A stretch of 64,000 bases of DNA, from NCBI GenBank assembly GCA_046294845.1, contig JBKBNU010000001.1, positions 1,922,001 to 1,986,000 on the forward strand, in the 5' to 3' direction. The notes under the pieces are model-generated. The model saw nothing but the letters and a program-made list of their open reading frames with translations, ran no database searches and was not told where the DNA came from. The DNA is from Micavibrio_C sp046294845 (GTDB taxonomy: Bacteria; Pseudomonadota; Alphaproteobacteria; Micavibrionales; Micavibrionaceae). The position numbers and the translations under genes are program-made. Numbering within the stretch: position 1 is the first letter of the stretch; every line of letters starts with the position of its first letter. Of the stretch, positions 9,951 through 19,455 are shown piece after piece.

Positions 9951-10084
9951 CAGATATCTCCTTGGGAAAGCCTTGAGGTCCGGCCCATTATTGCCAGAAA
10001 ATAAGGTATTGCAAGGGATTCAAGGAGTCGCATGCGTTTTTACAGGCGGGTCTTTTTAAGTAACACGCAAGCCCCTGCATGCTG

Positions 10085-11185
10085 CTATGCAGCAATCCAT
10101 TCGAGCAGCGGCTTCCAAACATTCTCAACCGCCCGCCTGCTCGTCATCATACCTATGTGACCGCAGTCAGTTTCAAGTGTTGTCACCTTCGGCAATATAC
10201 GCGCCAAGGCATGGGAACCCTCACACGGTACAAGGCGATCAGTAGCAGACGCCACCACCAGTGCCGGAATATCCAGTCGTGCAGGGTCAATCACTTGATC
10301 CTCGACAATCCATTTCTTATGGCAAGGCCTATTCTCACCATACCATTCGACAATACAGGTGCGGGCAATCGCCGCTGGCAAATCCACCCCGTCATTAAGC
10401 CAGTCTTCCAAGGCCACAAACAAGCGGGCCTGATCGCTGTCCTGCTCGATATTCTTGAAATCAACAAACTTATGAATATTCTTCTCGGCATTCACCGTGG
10501 CAAAAACCGATTGTATCCAGTTGCTTGGAAGCCCCTTGCCGTTTTCGGTCATCTGCAAGGCCGAAGGCGTTCCCATCATGATTTGATTCTGTAAACGGCA
10601 ATCACCGGCGTGGAAATCCCACGGGCTCGCCAGATAGATAATCTTTTCCAATCCTGCGGGTTGGAAATGGGCGGCGCCTGCCAATAAGGTTCCCCCCATG
10701 CAATAGCCCAAGGCCTGATAGCTTCCGGTTTTTTCATTGATAAATGAAAGGCATGGCAGGAGTTTTTTAAGCAAGACATCATCAACGGATGCTTGATCCG
10801 GATCATTAACCGGATTACCCCAATCCAGAATATAGACATCAATCCCCTGCGCCACCAACCAGTGCGCAAAGGATCTTTCGGGCAGCAGATCCAGAATAAC
10901 CGAACGATTGATCATGGAGGGAACCAGAAGCAGATGGTGCTTACCACCTGCTGGCAGATGGCGGAGCGTGACCTCACCGCTTTGCCATATTACATTTCTT
11001 TGCTCCTCAGCCCTTTTGAAGGGATGGGAAAGGTACAGCTTCAATCCCTCGACCATGGCCAGATGCTGGGCTGAATCTGCTGACGTCATCCCCGCCAGTG
11101 TCAGAAAGACCGGCAGCGGTCTTACACCACGGCGGCTCCCCCCAAGCTCATTTACCAGAAATCCCTGTTGATCCATGAGGGGCAC
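10085..11185 (-). CDS. phaC: PhaC-like polyhydroxyalkanoate synthase (short, class III size)
   Basis: Alpha/beta-hydrolase-fold polymerase that joins 3-hydroxyacyl-CoA units into PHA on the granule surface. At 366 residues it is class III sized rather than the 560-600 of class I. It has the modified lipase box GYCMGG (nucleophilic Cys near residue 165), the aspartate in ASATDRLVP near 315 and the histidine in CGHIGM near 345, completing the triad. The segment WGNPVNDPDQ is typical of PHA synthases. Class III PhaC normally needs PhaE; none is visible nearby. It is divergent from phaR, the usual PHB regulator. An ATG at 11176 is an alternative start. Confidence 0.8.
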   Translation of the reverse strand: MPLMDQQGFLVNELGGSRRGVRPLPVFLTLAGMTSADSAQHLAMVEGLKLYLSHPFKRAEEQRNVIWQSGEVTLRHLPAGGKHHLLLVPSMINRSVILDLLPERSFAHWLVAQGIDVYILDWGNPVNDPDQASVDDVLLKKLLPCLSFINEKTGSYQALGYCMGGTLLAGAAHFQPAGLEKIIYLASPWDFHAGDCRLQNQIMMGTPSALQMTENGKGLPSNWIQSVFATVNAEKNIHKFVDFKNIEQDSDQARLFVALEDWLNDGVDLPAAIARTCIVEWYGENRPCHKKWIVEDQVIDPARLDIPALVVASATDRLVPCEGSHALARILPKVTTLETDCGHIGMMTSRRAVENVWKPLLEWIAA

Positions 11186-11303
11186 TATACGGGATAGAAC
11201 CGTCCGCTTCTACAGAATCTCTTTGCCTGTCGCGTTTTTTGTGCATAATGGCAAGCATTTCCAAGACGTTCTTGCAACGATTTGAAACAACACAGGGGCC
11301 GCT
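11186..11303. promoter_or_regulatory. Divergent promoter region between phaC and phaR
   Basis: A 118-base gap separates the divergent phaC (leftward) and phaR (rightward) genes. PhaR proteins are known to bind DNA near phasin and phaR genes, so an operator here is expected. I can see no long palindrome, and exact promoter boxes cannot be assigned. Confidence 0.4.
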
Positions 11304-11906
11304 ATGACAAGTGCAAAACCAAAGTCGGATAAACCAACAGTGATCAAGAAATATGCGAACCGTCGTTTGTACGATACGGGCCGCAGCAGCTACGTCACTC
11401 TGGATGACCTTTGCACCATGGTAAAAGAAAACCGTGACTTCGTTGTTTATGACGCCAAGTCAGGCGAAGACCTGACCCGCTCCGTACTGACACAAATCAT
11501 CGTTGATCAGGAATCAAAGGGCCACAACATGCTGCCCACAAACTTCCTGCGCCAGTTCATCGGCTTCTATGGTGACAGCCTGCAAAATCTGGTTCCGAAC
11601 TATCTGGAACAAAGCTTCGAAGCTTTCACCAAAAATCAGGAACAGTTCCGCGAACAGGTTGGCAAGTCTATGGGAGGTATGAGCAATCCTATGGGGCTCA
11701 ATCCGGCATCAGCAATGTCCGCTATGGAAGACCTGACCCGCAAAAACATGGAAATGTTCGAAACAGCCATGAAAGCCTGGACCCCGTTTATGGGCCCCAC
11801 AATGGCGAAAAATGCGGAAGAACGCATGACAGAGCTGAAAAAGAACATTGCTACCATGCAAACGGAACTCAACAAACTGATGACCGGTGGCGGCAACCGT
11901 TCCTGA
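11304..11906 (+). CDS. phaR: PHB synthesis repressor PhaR
   Basis: DNA- and PHB-binding repressor that senses free polymer and controls phasin and its own gene. The N-terminal PHB_acc_N domain (residues about 10-70) is unmistakable: VIKKYANRRLYDTGRSSYVTL, then LTRSVLTQIIVDQESKG. The PHB_acc repeat follows (NFLRQFIGFYGDSLQNLVPNYLEQS). The C-terminal half is Met/Gln/Asn-rich with a helical tail, similar to phasin-like segments. 200 residues. It is divergent from the synthase gene, consistent with local regulation. Confidence 0.94.
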   Translation: MTSAKPKSDKPTVIKKYANRRLYDTGRSSYVTLDDLCTMVKENRDFVVYDAKSGEDLTRSVLTQIIVDQESKGHNMLPTNFLRQFIGFYGDSLQNLVPNYLEQSFEAFTKNQEQFREQVGKSMGGMSNPMGLNPASAMSAMEDLTRKNMEMFETAMKAWTPFMGPTMAKNAEERMTELKKNIATMQTELNKLMTGGGNRS

Positions 11907-11916
11907 TTTTTAAAGA

Positions 11917-13746
11917 TCAGCCACGAACCAGCGCGACAATCTCTTCGTTCAAATCTTCTTCAAAATCGGCAGTAGCCGTGATCTTGGCGTTGCCGAGTGA
12001 TGTTGAATTGTCCATGATGATCCGGCGGTGCGTATGTTCCTTCGGTAACCAGACACGCTCCACCTGCGGGAAGCCATAAACATAGCCCTGAATATAATCG
12101 ATACCATCACGGGCCAGCATATCGGCCTCGCCCATGGTTTCGGCACCCTCGCCGACGGTTTCAACATTCACGCCATCGGCCAGAGATTGTAATGTCTGGA
12201 TAAACAGACGGTTGGTATCTTCGCCAATGCCCCGCACAAATGATTTATCGATTTTGACGATATCCAGATCAAGATCCTTAAGCTGGGTAAAGGCCGTGTA
12301 ACCGGCACCAAAATCATCAAGGGCAATCTTGCAGCCCAGATCGCGTAATGCATTCGTAACCATCGTAATTCGTTCCGGATCATCAATCACGGCGCTTTCG
12401 GTAATTTCGATCACCAGACGCCTGGCAACACTCGGGTTATCACGCAGCGCCATCACCAGCCCCCGCAACCAGTTGCGGTTCATCAGCGTCGCAGGCGACA
12501 CATTCACAGACAATTTCAAATGCGGGAACAGCGAGAGCTCGTTAATAGCTGTCCGCAAAGCAAACTGGTCCACCAGACGACTTAGGCCCAGTTTTTCAAT
12601 AGCCGGATAAAAATTGCCAGCAGACTGCATCTTGCCGTTTTCATCAATCAAACGGATCAGACATTCATGGAACGATACTTCACGATCACTGGCGTTAATG
12701 ATCGGTTGGAAAGCGAGCTTTACCCTGTTTTCGCGCAAGGCCTGCAGGAAGCGATCACCCGAGGTCAGCAGGAAATGATTATCCTGTGCCTTGTCGGCAG
12801 CATCTACATAAGAAACATAACATCCCCGCCCCTGATCCTTGGCAGAGCGCATAGCAAGCTCGGCTTTCACCAGAATACTGGCAGGGTCTGCCTTCTGTGC
12901 CGGATTAAGAAGAATGCCGCCGATAGAAACACTGACCCCGACGGGACCACGACTACCTTGCAGCGGTCTATCATGAAAATTATTCAGGACATATTTGGCA
13001 ACCGCCGCCATTTCATTATGGGGAGCCGAGGGGAACAGCATGGCAAACACATCACCATCAATACGATGCATAGAGCCGTTTTGTCCTACAATCTGCCCCA
13101 AACGCTGGGAAATTTTCTCAAGGATTTCATCCGTATAGCGCGGCCCATAGGCTTCGTTATACATCGAGATACGATCAACACCGACAGAAAGCAAATAGCC
13201 TTGGGATGTATTACCCTCGCCCGTGCTGCATTGACGTTCCTGCCATTCGTCCATTTTTTGCATTACGGCGATACGACCATAATGACTTAAGCCACGATCA
13301 GGGCGCACCACTTCCGATGAGTACCCCTGAACCGATGGAGAGTTTGTTATCTTTGTCTCGGCTTTATGTTCGATAATACGGATCATACCGTTTACGATCA
13401 TTCCTTTCAGAGGATCGTGCTGTAATGTTGCCGTTTCTTCAACATCAAGCTGCATGCCGTTGGCACGCCGGATTTTATAAACAATTTTGCACTCGGGCAG
13501 AGCATCACCGACAGGCGTCTTTTGCATCAGGTCATGCAGAGCTTTCATTCTTACAGGCAGGAATTGAGGATTGAGTGTTTTTTGAAATGATGGCGTGTCA
13601 CCCGGCAATTCGGCACCAAGAACGCCAAATAAACCCGCAGCATTTCCCGCCCATTCGAACTGATCCTCTGCCGGATACCAGATATAGGCGGAGAGCCCTT
13701 TTTCCGACAGCAACGAAGACATATGTCTGAACCAGACATCACTCAT
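11917..13746 (-). CDS. PAS-like/GGDEF-EAL protein, probable c-di-GMP phosphodiesterase
   Basis: A 609-residue c-di-GMP protein with no obvious membrane segment. An N-terminal sensor part (residues 1-140, PAS-like) is followed by a GGDEF-family domain whose signature is degenerate (IDGDVFAM in place of GGDEF), so cyclase activity is unlikely. The EAL domain (about 330-590) keeps E in HECLIR, NVSPATLM, EITESAV, the DDFGAGY motif, VKIDKSF and the loop ending in GYVYGFP, so hydrolysis of c-di-GMP is plausible. The frame extends to a TTG at 13767, but the ATG at 13746 is preferred. It is convergent with phaR. Confidence 0.85.
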   Translation of the reverse strand: MSDVWFRHMSSLLSEKGLSAYIWYPAEDQFEWAGNAAGLFGVLGAELPGDTPSFQKTLNPQFLPVRMKALHDLMQKTPVGDALPECKIVYKIRRANGMQLDVEETATLQHDPLKGMIVNGMIRIIEHKAETKITNSPSVQGYSSEVVRPDRGLSHYGRIAVMQKMDEWQERQCSTGEGNTSQGYLLSVGVDRISMYNEAYGPRYTDEILEKISQRLGQIVGQNGSMHRIDGDVFAMLFPSAPHNEMAAVAKYVLNNFHDRPLQGSRGPVGVSVSIGGILLNPAQKADPASILVKAELAMRSAKDQGRGCYVSYVDAADKAQDNHFLLTSGDRFLQALRENRVKLAFQPIINASDREVSFHECLIRLIDENGKMQSAGNFYPAIEKLGLSRLVDQFALRTAINELSLFPHLKLSVNVSPATLMNRNWLRGLVMALRDNPSVARRLVIEITESAVIDDPERITMVTNALRDLGCKIALDDFGAGYTAFTQLKDLDLDIVKIDKSFVRGIGEDTNRLFIQTLQSLADGVNVETVGEGAETMGEADMLARDGIDYIQGYVYGFPQVERVWLPKEHTHRRIIMDNSTSLGNAKITATADFEEDLNEEIVALVRG

Positions 13747-13881
13747 TAGAAGTACCCTATTCCCCAATACGACGAGAGGCGCAGTACCTCTACCCTATAT
13801 TCGATTATAGATTTCAGGAGGTTACCAACTCCTTTACAATTTAAATAAAATTTTAGATAAATGTTTTATTAAATAAAAAGT

Positions 13882-13907
13882 AAACAAAAACAGGCCCTTG
13901 CGGGGCC
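13882..13907 (-). terminator. Rho-independent terminator after the 821-residue secreted protein gene
   Basis: On the minus strand a GGCCC/GGGCC stem with a five-base loop (13893-13907) is followed by a T-rich run (TGTTTTTGTTT). It lies about 30 bases beyond the stop of the gene at 13939, in the right orientation to end that transcript. Confidence 0.65.
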
Positions 13908-13938
13908 CATCTTCTTAATAGATCATAAAAGGGAAAGC

Positions 13939-16398
13939 TTATTGAACCGTCTTGGCTGTCACAATGCTGGCCAAAACGCGGTCTCGCGCTTCCATAGCAA
14001 GGTCCATCGTATCAACGCCCGCTTCATGGGCCACGACTGTAAACAGGCCATCCTGACCATAGAAAGCCAGTGAAGCCGAAGCCCCTGCCCCGTCAGCACC
14101 AATACAGGCAATCTCATACGAAGCCACCTGAATAGAGCTTGCCTCCTCTACAGGAACAGGCGAAGCAGCAAAATCACCACCACATCTTGATTTTGTTTTA
14201 TCGAGATATTGATTGATCATTGACGAGAATTGCTCCGGACGCGCCATCGGCTTTTGTTCGGCGCTGCCAAACAGACCCGAAGCATCCCAGCTATAAGCAA
14301 CGAAATCGGCGCCCGAGGCATCATCAACCTTTGCCACATCACCTGTCAGAGACAAACCAGCCTGACGCAAGATACCTGACAGAGCATCAGCTGTTACAAA
14401 CTGGGTCGAAGAGGTTTTTACAGACGGGGAAGCAATTCCGGCGGCAGCGGCGACAGGAGCCACAACTGCCTTTGTTGAAACAAAGGCATCATCAGCAACA
14501 GCCGAGCGCGGTGCCAAAGACACAGGCTTGCCATACGAGCTTTCATCTTCCGGCGTCGACACATAACCAGCTACACGTTCATATTCTTGCTGTACCGGAT
14601 CAGCCTTTACATCAACAACTTGCGGACGCATTGCCACAACGTCACGGGAGGGGACATAACCGGCAGCAGGCTGAACAGACTCAGCAAGTTTTTGTTCGAG
14701 TGAAGCCTTCTCGGATTCCAGCATCGCGATTTTACGGGTCAGCTCATCACGTTCAAAATCTGCCCCTGCCCCTGCCTGTGCCGCAGCCTTGGCAGCAGCT
14801 ACTTCATCCTGTAAAGAAGCAATTTGTTGCTGGTATCCGGAAATCTTCTCACTGACTTCCGTATCCTTGCGGGCCACTTCCGCCTTGGCACTGACAACTT
14901 CAGCTTCCAGCGACATCAGCTTGCTAATCTGCTCTTGTGTAGCAATCTCGGGATCGAACAGCATGTATTCAATCTCTTTTTTCTCGGCTGTGCAGCGGGA
15001 ACGCGCCTGCTCCAGTTGTATACCCAGACGGCGAACTTCACGCTCTGCTTCATTAAAGCGGCGTGTTGCCTGCTCAAGATTCCAGTCAGAACTGGACAGC
15101 TTCAGTAAACCATCTTCCTTGCCTGCGCTAATATCCTCGATTTGCTTTCTCAAACTATCACGCTCGGACTCAACAGATTTCAACTGTGACTCGACCGATT
15201 TCAATTGTGAAAGAGAAATGTTTCCTTCTGAAGTCACAGCACCCAGACTATCCTGAGCCATCTGTGATTGCTCCTGGGCACGCTTCAGATCGGACTGGAG
15301 TGTAGAATTCTGGGCTACCAGATCATCAATGCGGGACTGCAAGCGAACAATCGTAGCTGTATCATTGGCAACTTTGGCAGCATCGCTATCCTTCGCGCCC
15401 TTTACAGCCATTTCCATTTCAATCATCGCTGTTTTTTGGGCAGCAATATCGGCTTTCAAGCGGCTGTTTTCTTCTTTCAGAGCGCTCAACTCCGCCTGCT
15501 GTGCGTGATCGATTGCCGGAGCCTCACATGCTACAGGCGCGGGTGTAGGCACCGCTGCTTTTTGGGCGGCCGATGTCATGCTGCGGGCATCTGCCAACTG
15601 GTACTTCAGATTGCTGTTTTCCTGTTCCAGCAATCTGACTTTTTCCATGGTCTCTGACACCTGGCTGCTATCAGCACTTTCTTTCATAAAGCGATCTTCA
15701 TATTCACGGCGTTCGCGCTCAAGAGCACCACGCAGACGCATATTTTCTTCTTTCAGAGCCTCAAGCTCCGAGAGGTTTTCTTGTCCCGGAACAGAAGATG
15801 CCACCGGCACAGCTTTTGGCCCTGTTCCGGTGACAGGAGCAGCAAGAATGGATTCCGGTGCAGGCGCACTATCACCGCCGGCGGCAGGTTCAACCATGCT
15901 ACCCAGACAGCCGTCCAGATCCTGATAACCTTTACCCATGTCGGGCAGGTTGAAGTCATATCGCAAACCGGCCACATCAACACTCAGGACACCTGACTGT
16001 TTCAGTGCCTGATGGAATGCTTCATCCTGTCCCAAGCGAATAACCATGGCCTTATCTGAAACAGGCGTAACCTCGAAAGCCCTTGTTTCAGCGGCATCAG
16101 GAGCCAGCGTCACGTAGTAGCTTTGCCCTTTGGCCAGCGTATTCGGCTGGAAATCAAAAGTGACAGACGTTTCGTTTTTTGTATTACGAGCAAACGTCAT
16201 GATGACATTCTCGCCAAATCGTCTTGCCATCGTGCAATAAGGCACTTTGCCCTCTGCTTTCGCGGCAACACGGGATACAGCCCAATCACCTTGCGGAGAG
16301 TATGCAACATTCTGCGCTGCTTGTACGGCTGTCGGTGACACCGAAATAATCAAAGCTGCTGCAAGAGCAGTTGAGAGAAGAGAGGTACGAATGCGCAT
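13939..16398 (-). CDS. Secreted coiled-coil protein of unknown function
   Basis: About 819 residues. A Sec signal peptide (hydrophobic LLSTALAAALIISV, cleavage after VQA) is followed by a beta-rich domain (about 30-165) with a Cys pair (PYCTMARRF and LDGCLG). A long charged coiled coil follows (about 200-560, many LEQE/LKEEN heptads). The last 250 residues form a C-terminal domain with two cysteines (SRCGGDF, EIACIGADG). The N-terminal domain resembles that of the next gene (16563), suggesting related partners. The third ATG of three in tandem is best placed behind GGAG. Function unknown; an envelope or pilus/secretion role is only a guess. Confidence 0.7.
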   Translation of the reverse strand: MRIRTSLLSTALAAALIISVSPTAVQAAQNVAYSPQGDWAVSRVAAKAEGKVPYCTMARRFGENVIMTFARNTKNETSVTFDFQPNTLAKGQSYYVTLAPDAAETRAFEVTPVSDKAMVIRLGQDEAFHQALKQSGVLSVDVAGLRYDFNLPDMGKGYQDLDGCLGSMVEPAAGGDSAPAPESILAAPVTGTGPKAVPVASSVPGQENLSELEALKEENMRLRGALERERREYEDRFMKESADSSQVSETMEKVRLLEQENSNLKYQLADARSMTSAAQKAAVPTPAPVACEAPAIDHAQQAELSALKEENSRLKADIAAQKTAMIEMEMAVKGAKDSDAAKVANDTATIVRLQSRIDDLVAQNSTLQSDLKRAQEQSQMAQDSLGAVTSEGNISLSQLKSVESQLKSVESERDSLRKQIEDISAGKEDGLLKLSSSDWNLEQATRRFNEAEREVRRLGIQLEQARSRCTAEKKEIEYMLFDPEIATQEQISKLMSLEAEVVSAKAEVARKDTEVSEKISGYQQQIASLQDEVAAAKAAAQAGAGADFERDELTRKIAMLESEKASLEQKLAESVQPAAGYVPSRDVVAMRPQVVDVKADPVQQEYERVAGYVSTPEDESSYGKPVSLAPRSAVADDAFVSTKAVVAPVAAAAGIASPSVKTSSTQFVTADALSGILRQAGLSLTGDVAKVDDASGADFVAYSWDASGLFGSAEQKPMARPEQFSSMINQYLDKTKSRCGGDFAASPVPVEEASSIQVASYEIACIGADGAGASASLAFYGQDGLFTVVAHEAGVDTMDLAMEARDRVLASIVTAKTVQ

Positions 16399-16562
16399 CA
16401 TCATGCTCCGGAATAAAGTCTTGAAAATCCCTGTTTTCGCCCTGCCCGTTCATGGGCCCCCAAAGGCGAATCCGAGCCTTATAAGAGCTCGTGACCCTGC
16501 AAGAATACATGGCTTCTTCTGGAAAGCAAAGACGCTATTACACTTAATTAACGACTAAAAAA

Positions 16563-17693
16563 TCAGGGAGCGATGATCGGCGCATAATTGACAGTTTCCA
16601 CAGGCTTATCCACAGGCTGAACTTCCTGAATAACCAGTGTCTTATGTCCAGTACTGGGGCTTACATAAAGATTACCCACAGGACGCAGCTGACCTTGGGG
16701 GAATAGCCCCAAAACAGCCTGCACACCCTCTTCGAACGTACCCTCCAGAACAAGAGACTCAGGAACGCTAAAGGATGACGGTGATTTCCATATAATTTCA
16801 GCGCCAGCGCTCTTGGCCCATACCTCGAGAACCCCCTGCAAACCACCGCCCTTCATAACACGCCATCTCATTTTCTGGCCGGCTACCATCCGGGTTGGTG
16901 ACAGCGTTGCTGACGGGATCATGATGTCGCGCGGCTTGGCTTCCGGCACCTTGGCTATTTCTGCGGGAACAGCAGCGGGCTTCTCTGCAGAAGGCTCTTC
17001 CGGCAGCGCATTGCCTTCATCACCCGATGAAGCGGAAATTTCATGGAGCTCTTTCAGGTCTTCCTTATCCAGAGTTTTGATACCGGCTATATCCGATTCG
17101 GGTAGATCTTCAACAGAAGCCTGATCTTCTTCCCGAGGCGCCTCTTCGCTAGCCGCCTGACTACTATCCTCACCGGGCGCAGTAAAACATTGCTCAAGAC
17201 GTTTCAAAGCTTGCGGTACACCCAAAAGAGAGAATTGCATCTGCTTGTCACCCAACCCTACAAACAAGCTGTCGGATGCCTGGAGCTTTTCATAGAAATC
17301 TTTTTCTTCTTCAAGCCCTACAACAAGCGTGTCTTCGCTAAAGGCAAGAGCCGGCAGATCGACAGTCTCGTCGGCGGCAAAACCAATACCCATCTGATAA
17401 CTTTCACCGGCTGTGAAATTATTGCTACGCACATTCAGTGCCATGGCCATGATGACCTTGTCACCACCGGAAATGCGCATTTCATAACCATTACTGAAAT
17501 TGGTCACCATCAGGCAGGGAATACCTATCGTATCAACATTCGATCCTTCCGCCAGTGTCGTTGGCCCCACCAGCCAAGCGTTCATCGGCATAAGAACACC
17601 ATCACCCTGCTCTTCCTGCGCGTTTGCTATCGGCATCACACACATCAAAGCTACCGTTGCCAAAGCAACATTAAACAATTTCCTGACCATCAT
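16563..17693 (-). CDS. Secreted protein with TcpQ/PilL-like C-terminal domain
   Basis: 376 residues with a signal peptide (FNVALATVALMCVMPIANA). The N-terminal domain (about 30-170; CLMVTNFSNGYEMRI ... LEQCF) has the same plan as the protein encoded at 13939: a Cys, a beta-rich stretch, a FYEKLQASDSLFVGL-like helix and a final Cys. An acidic, Glu/Ser/Pro-rich linker leads to a C-terminal domain (about 270-365; MRWRVMKGGGLQGVLEVWAK, then FEEGVQAVLGLFPQGQLRP) like the TcpQ/PilL C-terminal fold of pilus and secretion systems. That assignment is by pattern and moderately sure. It probably shares a transcript with prfB just upstream. Confidence 0.65.
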   Translation of the reverse strand: MMVRKLFNVALATVALMCVMPIANAQEEQGDGVLMPMNAWLVGPTTLAEGSNVDTIGIPCLMVTNFSNGYEMRISGGDKVIMAMALNVRSNNFTAGESYQMGIGFAADETVDLPALAFSEDTLVVGLEEEKDFYEKLQASDSLFVGLGDKQMQFSLLGVPQALKRLEQCFTAPGEDSSQAASEEAPREEDQASVEDLPESDIAGIKTLDKEDLKELHEISASSGDEGNALPEEPSAEKPAAVPAEIAKVPEAKPRDIMIPSATLSPTRMVAGQKMRWRVMKGGGLQGVLEVWAKSAGAEIIWKSPSSFSVPESLVLEGTFEEGVQAVLGLFPQGQLRPVGNLYVSPSTGHKTLVIQEVQPVDKPVETVNYAPIIAP

Positions 17694-17698
17694 GACGA

Positions 17699-18827
17699 TT
17701 ATCCGTTCCCTTGCCGTTTTTGTTCTTCATTATCTACGCCGTACGCAAGAAAGGCCTCAAGGAAACCGTCAATGTCGCCATCGAGAACGCCATAAGCATC
17801 TGTATTTTCAAAAGCTGTACGCGCGTCCTTGACCATCTGATAGGGCTGCAACACATACGATCTGATCTGGTGCCCCCAGCCGATATCCGATTTTTCACCG
17901 TGGGCCGCCGCTTTCTCGGCCTCACGCTTTTGAATTTCTATCTCATACAGGCGGGCTTTCAGCATTGACATCGCATTAGCGCGGTTCTGGTGCTGGGAGC
18001 GTTCATTCTGACAGGCTACAATCACGCCTGACGGGATGTGCGTAATCCGGATAGCACTATCGGTCGTGTTAACGTGCTGACCCCCTGCACCACTCGAGCG
18101 GTAGGTGTCAACCTTCAAATCCTTATCGAGAATTTCGATTTCAATCGTATCATCAATGACAGGTGAGACCGACACAGAAGAAAAACTGGTGTGGCGGCGG
18201 GCGTTAGAGTCATAGGGAGAAATGCGTACCAGACGATGAACACCGTTCTCGGACTTTAACCAGCCATAAGCTTTATCGCCATCGATCCTGATCGTAGCCG
18301 ATTTGATACCTGCTTCCTCGCCATCACTTTGATCAAGCAAAGAAACCTTGAAACCCTTTTTCTCAGCCCAACGGACATACATCCGCAAAAGCATCTGGCC
18401 CCAGTCCTGCGCTTCCGTACCACCGGAACCGGCATGCACTTCAAGATAGGCACTGCAATGATCGGCCTCACCGGAAAGCAGGCTTTCCAGTTGTAGTTTC
18501 TCAACTTGTTCCTTGAGTTCGTTCAGGGACTTGAAGGCATCGGCAATGATCGATTCATCACCCTCTTCCTCGCCCATTTCCACGAGTTCAGCATTATCAC
18601 GTGTGCTATTTTCGATCCCACGCACAGCCCCGATCATTTGCTCAAGGGTGTTACGTTCACGCATTAAACCTTGGGCTTTTTCCTGATCGGACCAGATACC
18701 CGGATCTTCGCAAAGCGAGCTTACTTCTTCAAAGCGGCTGAGGGCGACATCCCAGTCAAAGATGCCTCCTCAGCAGGATCAAGGCCGATTGAATATCGTC
18801 CACAACTGCTTGAATTTCAGCACGCAT
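17699..18827 (-). CDS. prfB: Peptide chain release factor RF2 with programmed +1 frameshift
   Basis: Terminates translation at UGA and UAA. It is encoded in two frames: 23 codons from the ATG at 18827 to CTT, then an in-frame TGA, and after a +1 shift 352 codons starting GAC, giving about 375 residues. The leader reads MRAEIQAVVDDIQSALILLR, typical of alphaproteobacterial RF2. The GGQ motif (SSGAGGQHVNTTDSA) lies near residue 250 and the anticodon-like motif is SPYDSNARRHTSF (SPF/SPY variant). The frameshift makes RF2 regulate its own level. The gene lies five bases before the following secreted-protein gene. Confidence 0.95.
18755..18770 (-). promoter_or_regulatory. prfB programmed frameshift element
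   Basis: On the minus strand the bases read AGGAGGCATCTTTGAC: an internal Shine-Dalgarno AGGAGG, three bases of spacing, then CTT TGA C. This is the classical RF2 recoding site. When RF2 is scarce, ribosomes pause at TGA and slip +1 on CTT. Confidence 0.93.
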
Positions 18828-18852
18828 TCCTTGCTTAAGTCCTTAAATAAAA

Positions 18853-19455
18853 TCAGGCAGCGAGTGCGGCAGCCTGTTCAGCCATTTTTTCGCGACGAGC
18901 GGTTTCATGCACAGCCAGATACGAAATCATTTCCGATACCAGCACTTTACGGCATTCATCATCTGTCGAACCTGTCATCAGGTTTTTATCCAGAACAGGT
19001 GTGCTCTCGGCCCACTGGCCACCTGCCTGAACAACAACGTCCTGCATATTTGCCGGACCCGCTACGCTACGTTCACGCACATTATCGGTGATAATCATGA
19101 TATGCAAGGCATCACCATAAACAACTACAGGCTTCTCCGAAGCCATGAAACCGTTAATGAAGCGTTTTGTGTGCGCTGTCAGTTTCAGTTTATCGAGGCT
19201 TTTCTGACCACCCGGTACGAGCAAAGCATCATAATCGGCGCTGAGGGCTGTGCTCAGTGTTGCATCAACGGCATAATGGTGACCCCATGACTTTTCACTC
19301 CAGCCGTTAACCAAACCTGCATCAGGACTGACTATTTTTGTTGTCGCACCTGCTTCAATCAGAGCGCGTTGCGCTTCCGTCATATCTTGTTCGGTGAAAC
19401 CGTTAGCAACCAGAATGGCAATTTTGGAACCGGAGAGAACTTTAGTCACACTCAT
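18853..19455 (-). CDS. DJ-1/PfpI-family protein lacking the catalytic cysteine
   Basis: 200 residues with the DJ-1/PfpI flavodoxin-like layout: SKIAILVANGFTEQDM at the start, ALIEAGATTKIVSPDAG, then DYDALLVPGGQKSLDKL near residue 90, and a nucleophile-elbow region near 118. There the usual A-x-CHG text is replaced by VVVYGDALHIM, so the conserved cysteine is absent. Chaperone/protease-type activity by the usual mechanism is therefore unlikely. Members of this type occur fused to or beside catalases; here the gene stands alone, 26 bases from the prfB start, on the same strand. Confidence 0.75.
   Translation of the reverse strand: MSVTKVLSGSKIAILVANGFTEQDMTEAQRALIEAGATTKIVSPDAGLVNGWSEKSWGHHYAVDATLSTALSADYDALLVPGGQKSLDKLKLTAHTKRFINGFMASEKPVVVYGDALHIMIITDNVRERSVAGPANMQDVVVQAGGQWAESTPVLDKNLMTGSTDDECRKVLVSEMISYLAVHETARREKMAEQAAALAA

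Noticed and set aside
9153..10004. Long plus-strand frame of 283 codons
   Set aside because: It is antisense to phaA, which is unmistakable, and its translation has no family-like pattern.
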